Positions 8,489 to 16,217 of a stretch of DNA of 64,000 nucleotides are shown here, piece after piece. The position numbers were made by a program, and so were the translations under genes. A model generated the notes under the pieces. It did no database searches, was not told the DNA's origin, and saw only the letters and a list, made by a program, of their open reading frames with translations. Source of the DNA: Sorangium cellulosum (lineage in GTDB: Bacteria; Myxococcota_A; Polyangia; Polyangiales; Polyangiaceae); the NCBI RefSeq assembly GCF_002950945.1, contig NZ_CP012673.1, forward strand, positions 13,197,501 through 13,261,500, read 5' to 3'. Positions within the stretch are counted from its first letter, which is position 1. Each line of letters starts with the position of its first letter.

Positions 8489-9316
8489 TCACCGGAAGTT
8501 CTGCACCGCCCAGACGCTCCCATCCGGGAACGTGTGGAACCCACAAGCCACCTCCGTGTAGGAGGTGCTGCTCATGTTGATGTAGTGGCCGTGCGCATTG
8601 AAATCCTCGCCGGGCCCTTCATCCCACATCAGCTGCAAGCAGGGGACGATCATCGACTCGGCCGGGCCGCCCCAGCCGGGGCACTCGTTCTGGGCCCTCT
8701 CGCCGCAAGCGCCGAACGCGCCGTGCGCCTTGCCGGTGTTCCCATCGGACTCGGACTCTTGATCGGAGCACGACTCCGCCTCGACCCAGCGCCCCAGGGG
8801 CGGCAGGCCGAGCGTGGCGCGGTGCCGGTTGATCGTATCGACACACAGCTCCGCCACGCTCGTCGGGCCCCCGGTGCCGCTGGTCCCGCCGGTGCCGCCA
8901 GCGCCGCTCCCGGAGCCATCGTCCTCGCCGCCAGCGCCGCCGGTACCCCCAGCGGGTGAGCCGCCGTTGCCCCCCGTGCCCACGGGAATCGAGCCGCCGC
9001 TGCCCCCGCCGGGCGACCCGCCGCTGCCCCCGGTGCCCACGGCGGCCGAGCCGCCGCTGCCCGCGCCGGGTGAGCCGCCGCTGGCGACGCTGCCGCCGGT
9101 GCCGCCGGTGCCGCCGGGGGTCGACCCGTCGCCGCCGGCGCTGGGCCCGCCGCCTGAAGCACCCACGTAGCTCCCGGAGCCGGCGCCGCTCGACGGCCCG
9201 CTGCCGTCATCCTCGATCGACGCGCCGCCCAGCTCGCCAACGCAGCCCGACAGCACAGAGGCGATGAACGTCGCCGCGAGTGCGTGGGCACATGAGTTGT
9301 TCCAAGAGGTAAGCAT
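8489..9316 (-). CDS. CAP-domain lipoprotein with Gly/Ser-rich spacer
   Basis: Secreted lipoprotein of 275 residues. The signal peptide ends ASVLSGC, then comes a low-complexity Gly/Ser/Ala/Pro spacer to about residue 145, then a C-terminal CAP/SCP (allergen V5-like) domain. Domain marks are VDTINRHRATLGLPPL, the conserved GPAES and Trp segment, and the end GHYINMSSTSYTEVACGF with the family's H-Y-x-N and CG pattern. CAP domains in bacteria are secreted adhesin- or hydrolase-like folds of varied function. The spacer probably lifts the domain off the membrane. It is convergent with the DTW gene, with only 16 bp between. Confidence 0.75.
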   Translation of the reverse strand: MLTSWNNSCAHALAATFIASVLSGCVGELGGASIEDDGSGPSSGAGSGSYVGASGGGPSAGGDGSTPGGTGGTGGSVASGGSPGAGSGGSAAVGTGGSGGSPGGGSGGSIPVGTGGNGGSPAGGTGGAGGEDDGSGSGAGGTGGTSGTGGPTSVAELCVDTINRHRATLGLPPLGRWVEAESCSDQESESDGNTGKAHGAFGACGERAQNECPGWGGPAESMIVPCLQLMWDEGPGEDFNAHGHYINMSSTSYTEVACGFHTFPDGSVWAVQNFR

Positions 9317-9870
9317 CCATCGAGTCTATGGTCCTTTCAACTCATGCGCTACCCCGGCCTATCACACTGGACTTTTGCACGTTCGATCGATTCAATGTCA
9401 GTCGATATTGCCACCTTGCAATGAGCGCGGCGGGCGGGGCCGGGGGGTAATCCCGCCTGTTCCATTGCGCCACAGCTGCCGTCGATGTAGTCGCGCCACC
9501 GGAGCTGCCCCGCCGCATCGTCCTCCTCCTTCGGCTCGACTCGAGGAGATAGCGGGTCAACGCCGGCATTTCGTTGCGTTGATCGGACGGCACGCGCTCG
9601 CAGCTCCCGGGCCGCAAGAGGACCACGCCTCGCCAGCGCAGCCGAGGTGGGTTGATCGAGCGGGCAGGAGCTGCCCCTGCCCTCTGCCGCCTTCCTCCGG
9701 TCCCAGCCGGGTTTCTGGTGCGTCCAGCTCTCCCGGCGACCGGGCGAGGCCGCTCGCGAGATCCGTCACGATTGCGATGACGCCGCGCTGGCCCTAGTCA
9801 CACAGCAGCCCCGGCGCATCTGGGACATGCGGGACCGGGCGCGGCTCGATCGGAGAAAAGGGGGAGATTC
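9317..9870. other. Intergenic region, no gene seen
   Basis: About 550 bp between divergent genes (CAP lipoprotein leftwards, CVNH-like protein rightwards). It should hold both promoters. No conserved ORF, repeat or RNA was recognised. Confidence 0.4.
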
Positions 9871-10281
9871 ATGAAGAAAACCCTGGGTTCATTCCTCTCG
9901 CTGGCGGGGATGGCGCTCGGCGCCCTCGTCGCCTTCAGCCCTGAGGCCCATGCCACGGAGCCCGAACAATGCGACGTCGAGGAGCACGGTCTCGATCAGG
10001 ACGATGCCGACCAGTACGATGCCGATGAGCTCGATGAGTACGATACCAACGAGCTCGATGATCTGGATGCTGATGATCCCGTGATCGAGTCGAGCGAGGC
10101 GGCCCTGCGGGCACACTCGTACGAGCGAACCTGCTGGGACATGCAATGGCGCCGCGGCACGCTGTGCGCGAGCTGCCGGACGCGCGCCGGCGGCTGGGAA
10201 CGGTCCTGCCTGCCGCGAGCGAGCCGCTGCCGGGGCGATATCTCGAACCAGAATGGCTGGCTCGTCTGCGGCCGGTGGTGA
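9871..10281 (+). CDS. Secreted Asp-rich protein with CVNH-like C-terminal domain
   Basis: 136-residue exported protein preceded by a strong GGGGGAGA site. The signal peptide of about 27 residues ends EAHA. Residues 30-80 are an acidic stretch made of repeats such as DADELDEYDTNELDDLDADD. Residues about 85-136 follow the cyanovirin-N homology pattern: SYERTCWDM, then GTLCASCRTRAGGWERSCL, then CRGDISNQNGWLVC. It has six to eight Cys, more than most CVNH domains. CVNH domains bind mannose-type glycans. The assignment rests on the spacing of Cys, Gly and the I-x-N-x-NG-x-L end and was not computed. Confidence 0.6.
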   Translation: MKKTLGSFLSLAGMALGALVAFSPEAHATEPEQCDVEEHGLDQDDADQYDADELDEYDTNELDDLDADDPVIESSEAALRAHSYERTCWDMQWRRGTLCASCRTRAGGWERSCLPRASRCRGDISNQNGWLVCGRW

Positions 10282-10536
10282 CATCCCGCCGCGGCAAGGT
10301 GATGGAAGGACCCGGACCGAAGCGGGCGCCATCGAGAGCTTCATGATCCTGACCAGCCCTCGGCGGTCGTGCTCGAGGCAAACCACGTCGACGCTCGATC
10401 CCGGAATATCGAGCAGAGGCCGACGGGCGGGACCGAGCTGATATCACGAACAGCGTGCGAGCTTCCCGGCCTTGCGAGGCGCTTTCCTCCGACAGGGTCC
10501 TCCTCGCCCGGAGCGAACGTGCATAATGCCCACCTG

Positions 10537-11838
10537 ATGACGACGACGCTGCCCAGGCGACGCCTGCTCGAAGGACTGCTGATGATCGGGGCTGCGGGCT
10601 GCGCGCCCTCGCAGACGAGGGCGGCCGAGGGCGACCGGCCGGAGGCGCCGGACGGCGCGTGGCAGCGCGTCCGGGACGAGTTCGCGCTGTCGCCGGCGTG
10701 GATCCACATGACAGGCTTCCTGCTCGCCTCGCACCCCCGGCCGGTGCGCGAGGCGATCGAGGCGCTCCGGAGGCAGCTCGACGAGAACCCCGTGGACGCG
10801 CTGCACGAGCACGACGACACGTCGCCGGTGCGGGAGGCCGCGGCGGCGTACATGGGCGTCAGGGCCGAGGAGATCGCGCTCACGGACAGCACCACCATGG
10901 GGCTCGCGACGCTGTACCTCGGCCTGCCGCTCAAGGCGGGCGACGAGATCCTCACGACGGTTCACGACCATTACTCCACGCAGGAGTCGCTCCGGCTCGC
11001 CGCGGAGCGGACGGGGGCGTCGATCCGGAAGATCACGCTCTACGACCGGGCCAGCGCGGCCACGGCGGCTGGCATGGCCGAGGCGATCGCGAAGGCGCTC
11101 ACGCCGGCCACGCGGGTCGTGGCCATCACGTGGGTTCACTCGAGCTCGGGGGTGAAGACCCCGGTGCGCGCCATCGCGGACGCCGTCGCCGCGGCGAACC
11201 AGGGGCGGACGCCGGAGGAGCGCATCCTCGTGTGCGTGGACGGCGTGCACGGCTTCGGCGTCGACGACGTGACGATGGCCGACCTCGGCTGCGACTTCTT
11301 CGCGGCCGGCTGTCATAAATGGATCTTCGGGCCGCGAGGCACGGGCGTGCTCTGGGGCAAGGCCGAGCTCTGGCCGAGGCTCCGCCCGAGCATCCCGCAC
11401 TTCGGCGAGGAGGGATACAAGGCCTGGATGCGGGCGCAGCCGGCGCCGCCCACGAACGCGAACATGATGTCTCCCGGAGGCTTCCACTCGTTCGAGCACC
11501 GATGGGCGCTGCCCGCGGCGTTCGCGTTCCACAGGCGCATCGGCAAGGACAAGGTGGCGGAGCGTATCCATGCCTTGAACCGCCGGTGCAAGGAGGGCCT
11601 CGCGGGCATGAAGCACGTCACGCTCCACACGCCGCTCGACGACGGGATCTCCGCGGGGCTCGTCTGCTTCGAGATCGCAGGGATGACGCCGGTGGCCGTG
11701 GTGGCGAGGCTCCGCGAGAAGAAGATCATCGCGTCGACGGCGCCGTACGCGACATCGTATGTCCGCGTCGCGCCGAGCCTGGTCACCTCGGAGGCGGACG
11801 TCGAGGCGGTGCTGCGCGAGGTGCGGGCGCTGGCATGA
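10537..11838 (+). CDS. Exported class V aminotransferase-fold protein (isopenicillin-N epimerase-like)
   Basis: PLP-dependent fold-type I enzyme, 433 residues from the ATG at 10537. The open frame extends further upstream but without coding character. The PLP lysine is Lys261 in AAGCHKWIFGPRGTGVL, the arrangement of isopenicillin-N epimerase/CefD-like proteins. Further marks are TDSTTMGLATLYLGLPL and VDGVHGFGVDD. Unusually, the N-terminus (PRRRLLEGLLMIGAAGC) looks like a twin-Arg or lipoprotein signal, so the enzyme may be exported or membrane-anchored. The reaction is not assignable; cysteine-desulfurase-like or kynureninase-like chemistry are alternatives. Confidence 0.8.
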   Translation: MTTTLPRRRLLEGLLMIGAAGCAPSQTRAAEGDRPEAPDGAWQRVRDEFALSPAWIHMTGFLLASHPRPVREAIEALRRQLDENPVDALHEHDDTSPVREAAAAYMGVRAEEIALTDSTTMGLATLYLGLPLKAGDEILTTVHDHYSTQESLRLAAERTGASIRKITLYDRASAATAAGMAEAIAKALTPATRVVAITWVHSSSGVKTPVRAIADAVAAANQGRTPEERILVCVDGVHGFGVDDVTMADLGCDFFAAGCHKWIFGPRGTGVLWGKAELWPRLRPSIPHFGEEGYKAWMRAQPAPPTNANMMSPGGFHSFEHRWALPAAFAFHRRIGKDKVAERIHALNRRCKEGLAGMKHVTLHTPLDDGISAGLVCFEIAGMTPVAVVARLREKKIIASTAPYATSYVRVAPSLVTSEADVEAVLREVRALA

Positions 11839-11877
11839 GCGGCGGCGGGCGCGCCCCGGGAGCAGCGGGGCGGCGGC

Positions 11878-12555
11878 TCAACGGATCCCCTCGAAGGCGC
11901 GCTGCAGGGCGGCCTGTCCGCCGCGCTCGATGACATCGCCGTGCGCCACCACGATGCGCTCCGGCGCCCACGCGAGCATCCGCTCGACCGCCGCGCCCAC
12001 GGCGGCGCGATCGCGCATCATCGAGCGCGCCACGCGGGTCGGGCCGAACCGGCCGTAAGCGCCGTTGAGGCGCATGAGGAGGCGCGTCGGGAAGTGGGCG
12101 CTCTGCGTGATGTGAAAGCAGACGTCCCAGAGGAAGAGGGTCCTGCTGGGGCGGTGGAAGAACACCACCTCGTCGAGCTTGGGCATGCCGCCGACCGCGA
12201 CCTGGTCGACCTCCGCCGACCAGAGAGGGTCCGGCGCGTCGTGGAGCGCGCCGCTGAACGCCACGTCGGGGCGCTTGCCGTGGAGCCCCGGGCGGCCGTA
12301 CAGCCGCGCCCCCGGGAACGCCCGCGCCGCCGGCGCGAGGCCGAGGTGGTGCATCAGGTTCGGCGCCACGATCGCCCGCACCTCCCCGAGCGCGCGGATC
12401 TCGTCGGCCACCTGCTCCACGCTCGGGAGCGGCGAGAAGAGGAGCAGCCCGCCGTCGGCGAGACGCAGGATCGGAGAGCGTACCGGGAAACGAACGCCCG
12501 GGAGCTTCAAGGTGTCTTCCGCGGCCCAGAGGTCTTGATCGAGTCGTCGCAGCAT
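11878..12555 (-). CDS. DUF4336 (metallo-beta-lactamase-fold-like) protein
   Basis: 225 residues from ATG at 12555, the first Met before the conserved start MLRRLDQDLWAAED. It follows the DUF4336 pattern: LRLADGGLLLFSPLP, IVAPNLMHHLGLAP, the central Trp region, then DEVVFFHRPSRTLFLWD. The HxHxDH zinc motif of true metallo-beta-lactamases is not evident, although VVAHGD near the C-terminus resembles the late His of the fold. Function unknown. It is divergent from a MarR regulator, with two operator-like repeats between them, so it is a likely target of that regulator. Confidence 0.75.
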   Translation of the reverse strand: MLRRLDQDLWAAEDTLKLPGVRFPVRSPILRLADGGLLLFSPLPSVEQVADEIRALGEVRAIVAPNLMHHLGLAPAARAFPGARLYGRPGLHGKRPDVAFSGALHDAPDPLWSAEVDQVAVGGMPKLDEVVFFHRPSRTLFLWDVCFHITQSAHFPTRLLMRLNGAYGRFGPTRVARSMMRDRAAVGAAVERMLAWAPERIVVAHGDVIERGGQAALQRAFEGIR

Positions 12556-12565
12556 GCTCCAATTG

Positions 12566-12580
12566 GTAAAGCTGCTTGAC
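12566..12580. promoter_or_regulatory. MarR operator candidate, copy 1
   Basis: GTAAAGCTGCTTGAC, matching the perfect palindrome at 12587 at 14 of 15 positions. The two centres are 21 bp apart, two helical turns. It begins 10 bp from the DUF4336 start codon, so repression of that gene is plausible. Confidence 0.6.
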
Positions 12581-12586
12581 GATTTA

Positions 12587-12601
12587 GTCAAGCTGCTTGA
12601 C
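12587..12601. promoter_or_regulatory. MarR operator candidate, copy 2
   Basis: Perfect inverted repeat GTCAAG-CTG-CTTGAC between the divergent DUF4336 and MarR genes, ending four bases before the MarR ATG. This is the size and symmetry expected for an autoregulating MarR-family site. Confidence 0.7.
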
Positions 12602-12605
12602 CATC

Positions 12606-13091
12606 ATGACCAAGCACGACCTGGATCCCGGCGACATCGCGGAGCTCGAGCGGCGCAAGCGCGCGAGCCTCGGCCAGCTGCTCATCCGCTCGGCGCGGCT
12701 GCTCGACGAGCGGGCGATGGCGCGCCTCGCGCGGCGCGGCGCACCCGGGTTGCGGCGGGCGCACACCGCGCTCTTGCCGTACATCGACCTCGAGGGCACG
12801 CGGCTGACCGATCTGGCGGAGCGCGCCCGGGTGACGAAGCAAGCGGTGAGCCAGCTCGTCGAGGAGCTCGAGTCGGCGGGGGTCGTGGAGAGGACGCCAG
12901 ATCCGGAGGACCGGCGGGCGAAGCGGGTGCGGTTCACGCCGCACGGCATCAAGGCGATGCTGCACGGACTCGGGGTGCTGGAGGAGCTGGAGGAGGAGCT
13001 CGCGCGAGCCGTGGGCCCGAAGCAGATCGCGTCGCTGAAGAAAGGGCTAGCGGCGCTGCTCGCGGCGCTGGAGACGCCGACGACGACCTGA
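12606..13091 (+). CDS. MarR-family transcriptional regulator
   Basis: 161 residues from ATG at 12606; a TTG nine bases earlier is in frame but lies in the operator. Winged helix-turn-helix at about 55-120, with RLTDLAERARVTKQAVSQLV as the recognition segment and EDRRAKRVRFTPHG as the beta-wing, including the MarR D-x-R pattern. Flanking helices form the dimer interface. Marked similarity to MarR proteins that control detoxification genes is expected, but no ligand can be named. It probably represses itself and the divergent DUF4336 gene. The 15-bp repeat array begins six bases after its stop codon. Confidence 0.85.
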   Translation: MTKHDLDPGDIAELERRKRASLGQLLIRSARLLDERAMARLARRGAPGLRRAHTALLPYIDLEGTRLTDLAERARVTKQAVSQLVEELESAGVVERTPDPEDRRAKRVRFTPHGIKAMLHGLGVLEELEEELARAVGPKQIASLKKGLAALLAALETPTTT

Positions 13092-13096
13092 CCGAC

Positions 13097-13255
13097 GACC
13101 TGACTGAGGTTGACCTGACTGAGGTTACGACGACGATGACGACCTGACTGAGGTTGACCTGACTGCGGTTGAACCGGAACCGACTGACGGACGGACGACC
13201 CGACCGGACGACCCGACCGCGGTTGAACCGACTGGAGTTGAGCCGACTGGGGTTG
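13097..13255. repeat. 15-bp repeat array upstream of the RAYT gene
   Basis: Copies of GACCTGACTGAGGTT lie at 13097, 13112, 13141 and 13156 (the last with GCGG). Diverged 15-mers in the same register follow at 13210, 13225 and 13240. The core is the near reverse complement (13 of 15) of the motif repeated downstream of the transposase gene. The last units, AGCCGACTGGGGTTG type, resemble the 6889-7068 array at 13 of 15 positions, tying the three arrays into one family. Confidence 0.85.
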
Positions 13256-13382
13256 GGGTAAGGTAAGGGGTTGGCCTAACCTGACCAGGAGGTGGCGGGC
13301 GCCGGCCAAATTTGGCGGCCGCCACCCCCTTCTGGTCGGTCACTAGCTGAAATCCCAGCTCCGCGCCCCTGGCACGGACCTT

Positions 13383-13399
13383 GGTATAGCCCCTATACC
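13383..13399. promoter_or_regulatory. Perfect hairpin abutting the RAYT start codon
   Basis: GGTATAG-CCC-CTATACC, a perfect 7-bp inverted repeat whose last base directly precedes the ATG at 13400. It occupies the place of a ribosome-binding site, and no purine-rich site is visible. In the mRNA it would fold as a stem next to the start codon and could limit translation; in DNA it could be a binding site for the transposase or the left end of an element. Confidence 0.6.
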
Positions 13400-14335
13400 A
13401 TGAGCCAGCCCCGCTCCATTGTCCCCGGCGCCACCTATCTCCTCACCCGCCGTGCGCTGCGCCGTCACCTTCTCTTCCGGCCGGACGCCGCCATCAACCA
13501 GCTCGTCCTCTATACGCTCGCCGTCTCCGCCCGACGTTTTGGCATTCAGGTTCATGCGCTCTGCATGATGTCCACCCACCTTCATCTTGTGGTCACCGAC
13601 ACGCTCGGCGTACTGCCTAAATTTTTGCAATTCTTCCATCGCCTCATCGCGCTCGGAACCAAGGTGCTCCGGGCGTGGGAGGGCTCAGTCTGGGACAACG
13701 CACCGACCAGCGTGGTCCACCTCCTGACACCAGCGGCGGTGGTGGAAAAGATTGCTTACACCATGGCTAACCCGGTGGCCGCAGGGCTGGTCAAACGAGC
13801 CCACGACTGGCCAGGCGCCAAGGTGCTCGTTGACGAGCTGGGCGGCGCGTTGAGTGCCAGACGCCCGGAGGCCTACTTCGATGCGACCAACCCGCAGTGG
13901 CCCAACGAGGCGGAGCTTGCGCTCTCGCTACCGCCATATGTCGCGCAAGACGCCGCGGACGACTTTCGCCAGAAGGTTCGCACAGAGCTCGAACGACACG
14001 AAGCAGACGCGCGCACCGAGGTGGAGCGGCAGGGCTTCGGTGTCCTCGGCGCCGAGCGCGCCAGCGCTGCCTCACCATACGATCGTGCGACGAGCGATGA
14101 ACCGCTGCGTGACCGCAATCCCACGTTTGCCGTGGGCCGCGGGCAGCCGGGGGCATGGCAGCGCGCCGCAGCCGCGGTGCGCGCGTTTCGCGCGGCTTAC
14201 CGCGAGGCGCTGGCGCAATGGCGCATCGGCGTGCGTACCGTTGTGTTCCCGACAGGAACTTGGTGCATGCGGGTGCTTCATGCAGTGTGTGTCGACGATG
14301 TCGCGCAGGTCGGGGACGTCGCGCCCATGATGTGA
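13400..14335 (+). CDS. REP-associated tyrosine transposase (RAYT, Y1/IS200-like)
   Basis: Single-strand-specific HUH nuclease family that processes REP palindromes. Seen in the first 140 residues: H60-L-H62 in MMSTHLHLVV (metal-binding HUH pair) and Tyr120 in KIAYTMANPVAAGLV, the RAYT catalytic-tyrosine helix. The protein has 312 residues, and the second half is an Arg/Ala-rich extension of unknown role. The start was set at 13400 because the conserved beginning (MSQPRSIVPGATYLLTRR) is there. It has no partner TnpB. Oppositely oriented arrays of a short palindromic motif flank it, the arrangement expected of RAYT/REP systems. Confidence 0.88.
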   Translation: MSQPRSIVPGATYLLTRRALRRHLLFRPDAAINQLVLYTLAVSARRFGIQVHALCMMSTHLHLVVTDTLGVLPKFLQFFHRLIALGTKVLRAWEGSVWDNAPTSVVHLLTPAAVVEKIAYTMANPVAAGLVKRAHDWPGAKVLVDELGGALSARRPEAYFDATNPQWPNEAELALSLPPYVAQDAADDFRQKVRTELERHEADARTEVERQGFGVLGAERASAASPYDRATSDEPLRDRNPTFAVGRGQPGAWQRAAAAVRAFRAAYREALAQWRIGVRTVVFPTGTWCMRVLHAVCVDDVAQVGDVAPMM

Positions 14336-14377
14336 CACCGCGAGACGCGTTGGCATGGTGGAACAGCGGGTCGATGT

Positions 14378-14806
14378 AACCTGGGTCAGGTGACGGGGTA
14401 AGGCCCGGCGAACATCGGCAAGAAAAACGCACTGACGTGTCCAGCCCGGGTCAGGTCGAACGCAGCTCGGGTCAGGTCGATACCAGCCAATGTGGGTCAC
14501 GTCGAACGACACCGAACGACACCGAACGACACAACCTGGGTCAGGTCCGAACGACACAACCTGGGTCAGGTCCGAACGACACAACCTGGGTCAGATCGGC
14601 CTCGCGCACTAAATACAACCCGGGTCCAGTCGCGCCGTGCCGCCTTCCAACCCGGGTCAGTCGCCCGCCGGCAGCCGGCAGTGGCGGCCGGCAGCCGGCA
14701 CCCCAACCTGGGTCAGGTCACCGCCGCCGCCGCCGCCCGCAGGTCGCCGCCACCCGTTCCAACCTGGGTCAGGTCACCCCCCACCCGTTCCAACCTGGGT
14801 CAGGTC
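14378..14806. repeat. Array of a 15-nt palindromic motif downstream of RAYT, about 12 copies
   Basis: Copies of AACCTGGGTCAGGTC or close variants start at 14378, 14443, 14464, 14489, 14533, 14558, 14583, 14617, 14649, 14705, 14761 and 14792. Spacing is irregular (21-56 bp, several at exactly 25). Each copy contains the inverted repeat ACCTG-GGT-CAGGT and could fold as a small hairpin, like a REP. Spacers include a repeated GAACGACAC. The array fills most of the 590-bp gap between the RAYT gene and the next gene, and no ORF in it is convincing. Confidence 0.9.
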
Positions 14807-14928
14807 GCCCCAGGGCGGGACAGCCATACGTCTGGCTATCCGTGGGCGGGCCGCACTCGCCTTCGGTATCCCGGTAAGAGCGGCCGCTCCACGAAGCTCC
14901 GGCGGCGCAGCGCCGCGGGTTCGGACGG

Positions 14929-15429
14929 TTACGGGCCCCCGGCCGCCTGCGCGATGATCTTCTTCACTTCCGACAGCATCTCCTTCGTCTCGGCGTGCTG
15001 CGCTCCCTCGGCAAAATACGCCTCGAGCTTCTCCGAGCCTGGCCGGATGGCGTCGCTCTCCTCGCGCACCACCACGCGGAAGATCGGCCGCTCGGCGCTG
15101 CCCGTGAGCGCCACGCTCCCGTCGGTCGGCAGCGCGTCACCCCGGTACACCGCGATCCGCTCGTCCCGGAACAGCTCGCGAAGACCCGAGACCTGCTCCG
15201 AGCTCAGCCGCCCACGCAGCGCCGTCGCCCCCCTGGCCCCTTCGAACGTACCGCCCAGGTCGATCCACAGGACCGTCTGCTCGCCGGCGCCGCGGCTCAT
15301 CTCGAGCTGCGCCCACGGCGCCGGCGGGATGTCGGAGCCGCGATGGCCGGCGCAGCCCGCCAGGCACAGCGCGCCCCACAGGCAGCCGGCCAGCGCCGCC
15401 CTCCTAACACGTGGTGATCTTGCCGCCAT
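14929..15429 (-). CDS. Hypothetical lipoprotein
   Basis: 166 residues. The Arg-rich signal peptide ends in the lipobox ALCLAGC (Cys at about 26). The mature part is about 140 residues of mixed alpha/beta character with one conserved-looking strand pair (EQTVLWIDLGGTFEG, then RPIFRVVVRE) and a helical C-terminus. Not recognised as a known family. Its start overlaps the end of the upstream metallopeptidase-like gene by 26 bp, so the two are probably co-transcribed. Confidence 0.65.
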   Translation of the reverse strand: MAARSPRVRRAALAGCLWGALCLAGCAGHRGSDIPPAPWAQLEMSRGAGEQTVLWIDLGGTFEGARGATALRGRLSSEQVSGLRELFRDERIAVYRGDALPTDGSVALTGSAERPIFRVVVREESDAIRPGSEKLEAYFAEGAQHAETKEMLSEVKKIIAQAAGGP

Positions 15430-16213
15430 TGCTCGTGATGTTGAAGCACGGGTCGACGTCGAACATCGTGTTCAGGATCCGGTTCGCCTCGTCCCTCGCA
15501 AAATCCTTCATCGTCGATGAGCTGTGCTGCGCGTCCGCCTCGAAGGCATACCACCACAGCCACAGCACCTGGTAGCCGGCCGCGCCCCTCCCGCTCGGCG
15601 ACGCGAACCCCGAGCAGCCGTCCAGGTACTTCTCGTCGCACGAGGCGCTCTTCGCAGGGCACGCGTTGGAGCCGTCGTTGCCGCTGTGGCCGCACCAGTC
15701 GGCGTGACGCGCCTCGTGGATCAACGTCCCGGCGCGCTCCACGACGTTCTCGTTGTAGAAGAACGGGATGTAGAGCTCCGTATAGTTGTCGATGAACGTC
15801 CCCCAGACCGTGTGCGCCCGCTTGGCCCCGTCACCACACCGCGCGTCCAGCTCATCGAACTCACGAATCGTGTAGTTGCCGCCCCAGCGCAGGATGTTGC
15901 CGCCGAAGTCGCTCGTCTGGATCGCCTCGTTCGGCGACGCGTAATTGACGAGCTGGATCGCCTGGAACGTGCGCGCCAGCGGCCTCCTCAGGTCACATGC
16001 GGCCTCCCAGCCGAAGCCGTCGTCCCAGTCCCCCTTGTCGAAGTCGTAGGCGTCCCAGTAAAAATCGATCCACGGCTGCGCGCACCAGAAGCTCTGCTTC
16101 ACCGCAGGTTCGGTGTTCCTGATCGTGTCGCACGTGTCGGCGCGGGCCTCCGAGGCGAGGCCGAACAGCAGGCAGAACGCAAGGGTCGCTTTGGTCGTCG
16201 TTCGCATGGTCAA
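15404..16213 (-). CDS. Secreted HExxH protein (putative zinc metallopeptidase)
   Basis: 269 residues. The signal peptide of about 25 residues ends SEARA-D. The mature protein is rich in Trp, Tyr and Cys and contains H166-E-A-R-H170 in GTLIHEARHADWCGH, a zinc-binding HExxH with a possible third His at 176. Asp-rich and aromatic patches precede it. The family is not recognised, and similar lone HExxH secreted proteins exist in myxobacteria. A protease role is inferred from the motif and export signal only. Confidence 0.6.
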   Translation of the reverse strand: MTMRTTTKATLAFCLLFGLASEARADTCDTIRNTEPAVKQSFWCAQPWIDFYWDAYDFDKGDWDDGFGWEAACDLRRPLARTFQAIQLVNYASPNEAIQTSDFGGNILRWGGNYTIREFDELDARCGDGAKRAHTVWGTFIDNYTELYIPFFYNENVVERAGTLIHEARHADWCGHSGNDGSNACPAKSASCDEKYLDGCSGFASPSGRGAAGYQVLWLWWYAFEADAQHSSSTMKDFARDEANRILNTMFDVDPCFNITSNGGKITTC

Positions 16214-16217
16214 TCCC

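Noticed and set aside
14378..14806. CRISPR-like look of the AACCTGGGTCAGGTC array
   Set aside because: Repeats are 15 nt, spacers are irregular (6-41 nt) and partly repeated themselves, and no cas gene is near.
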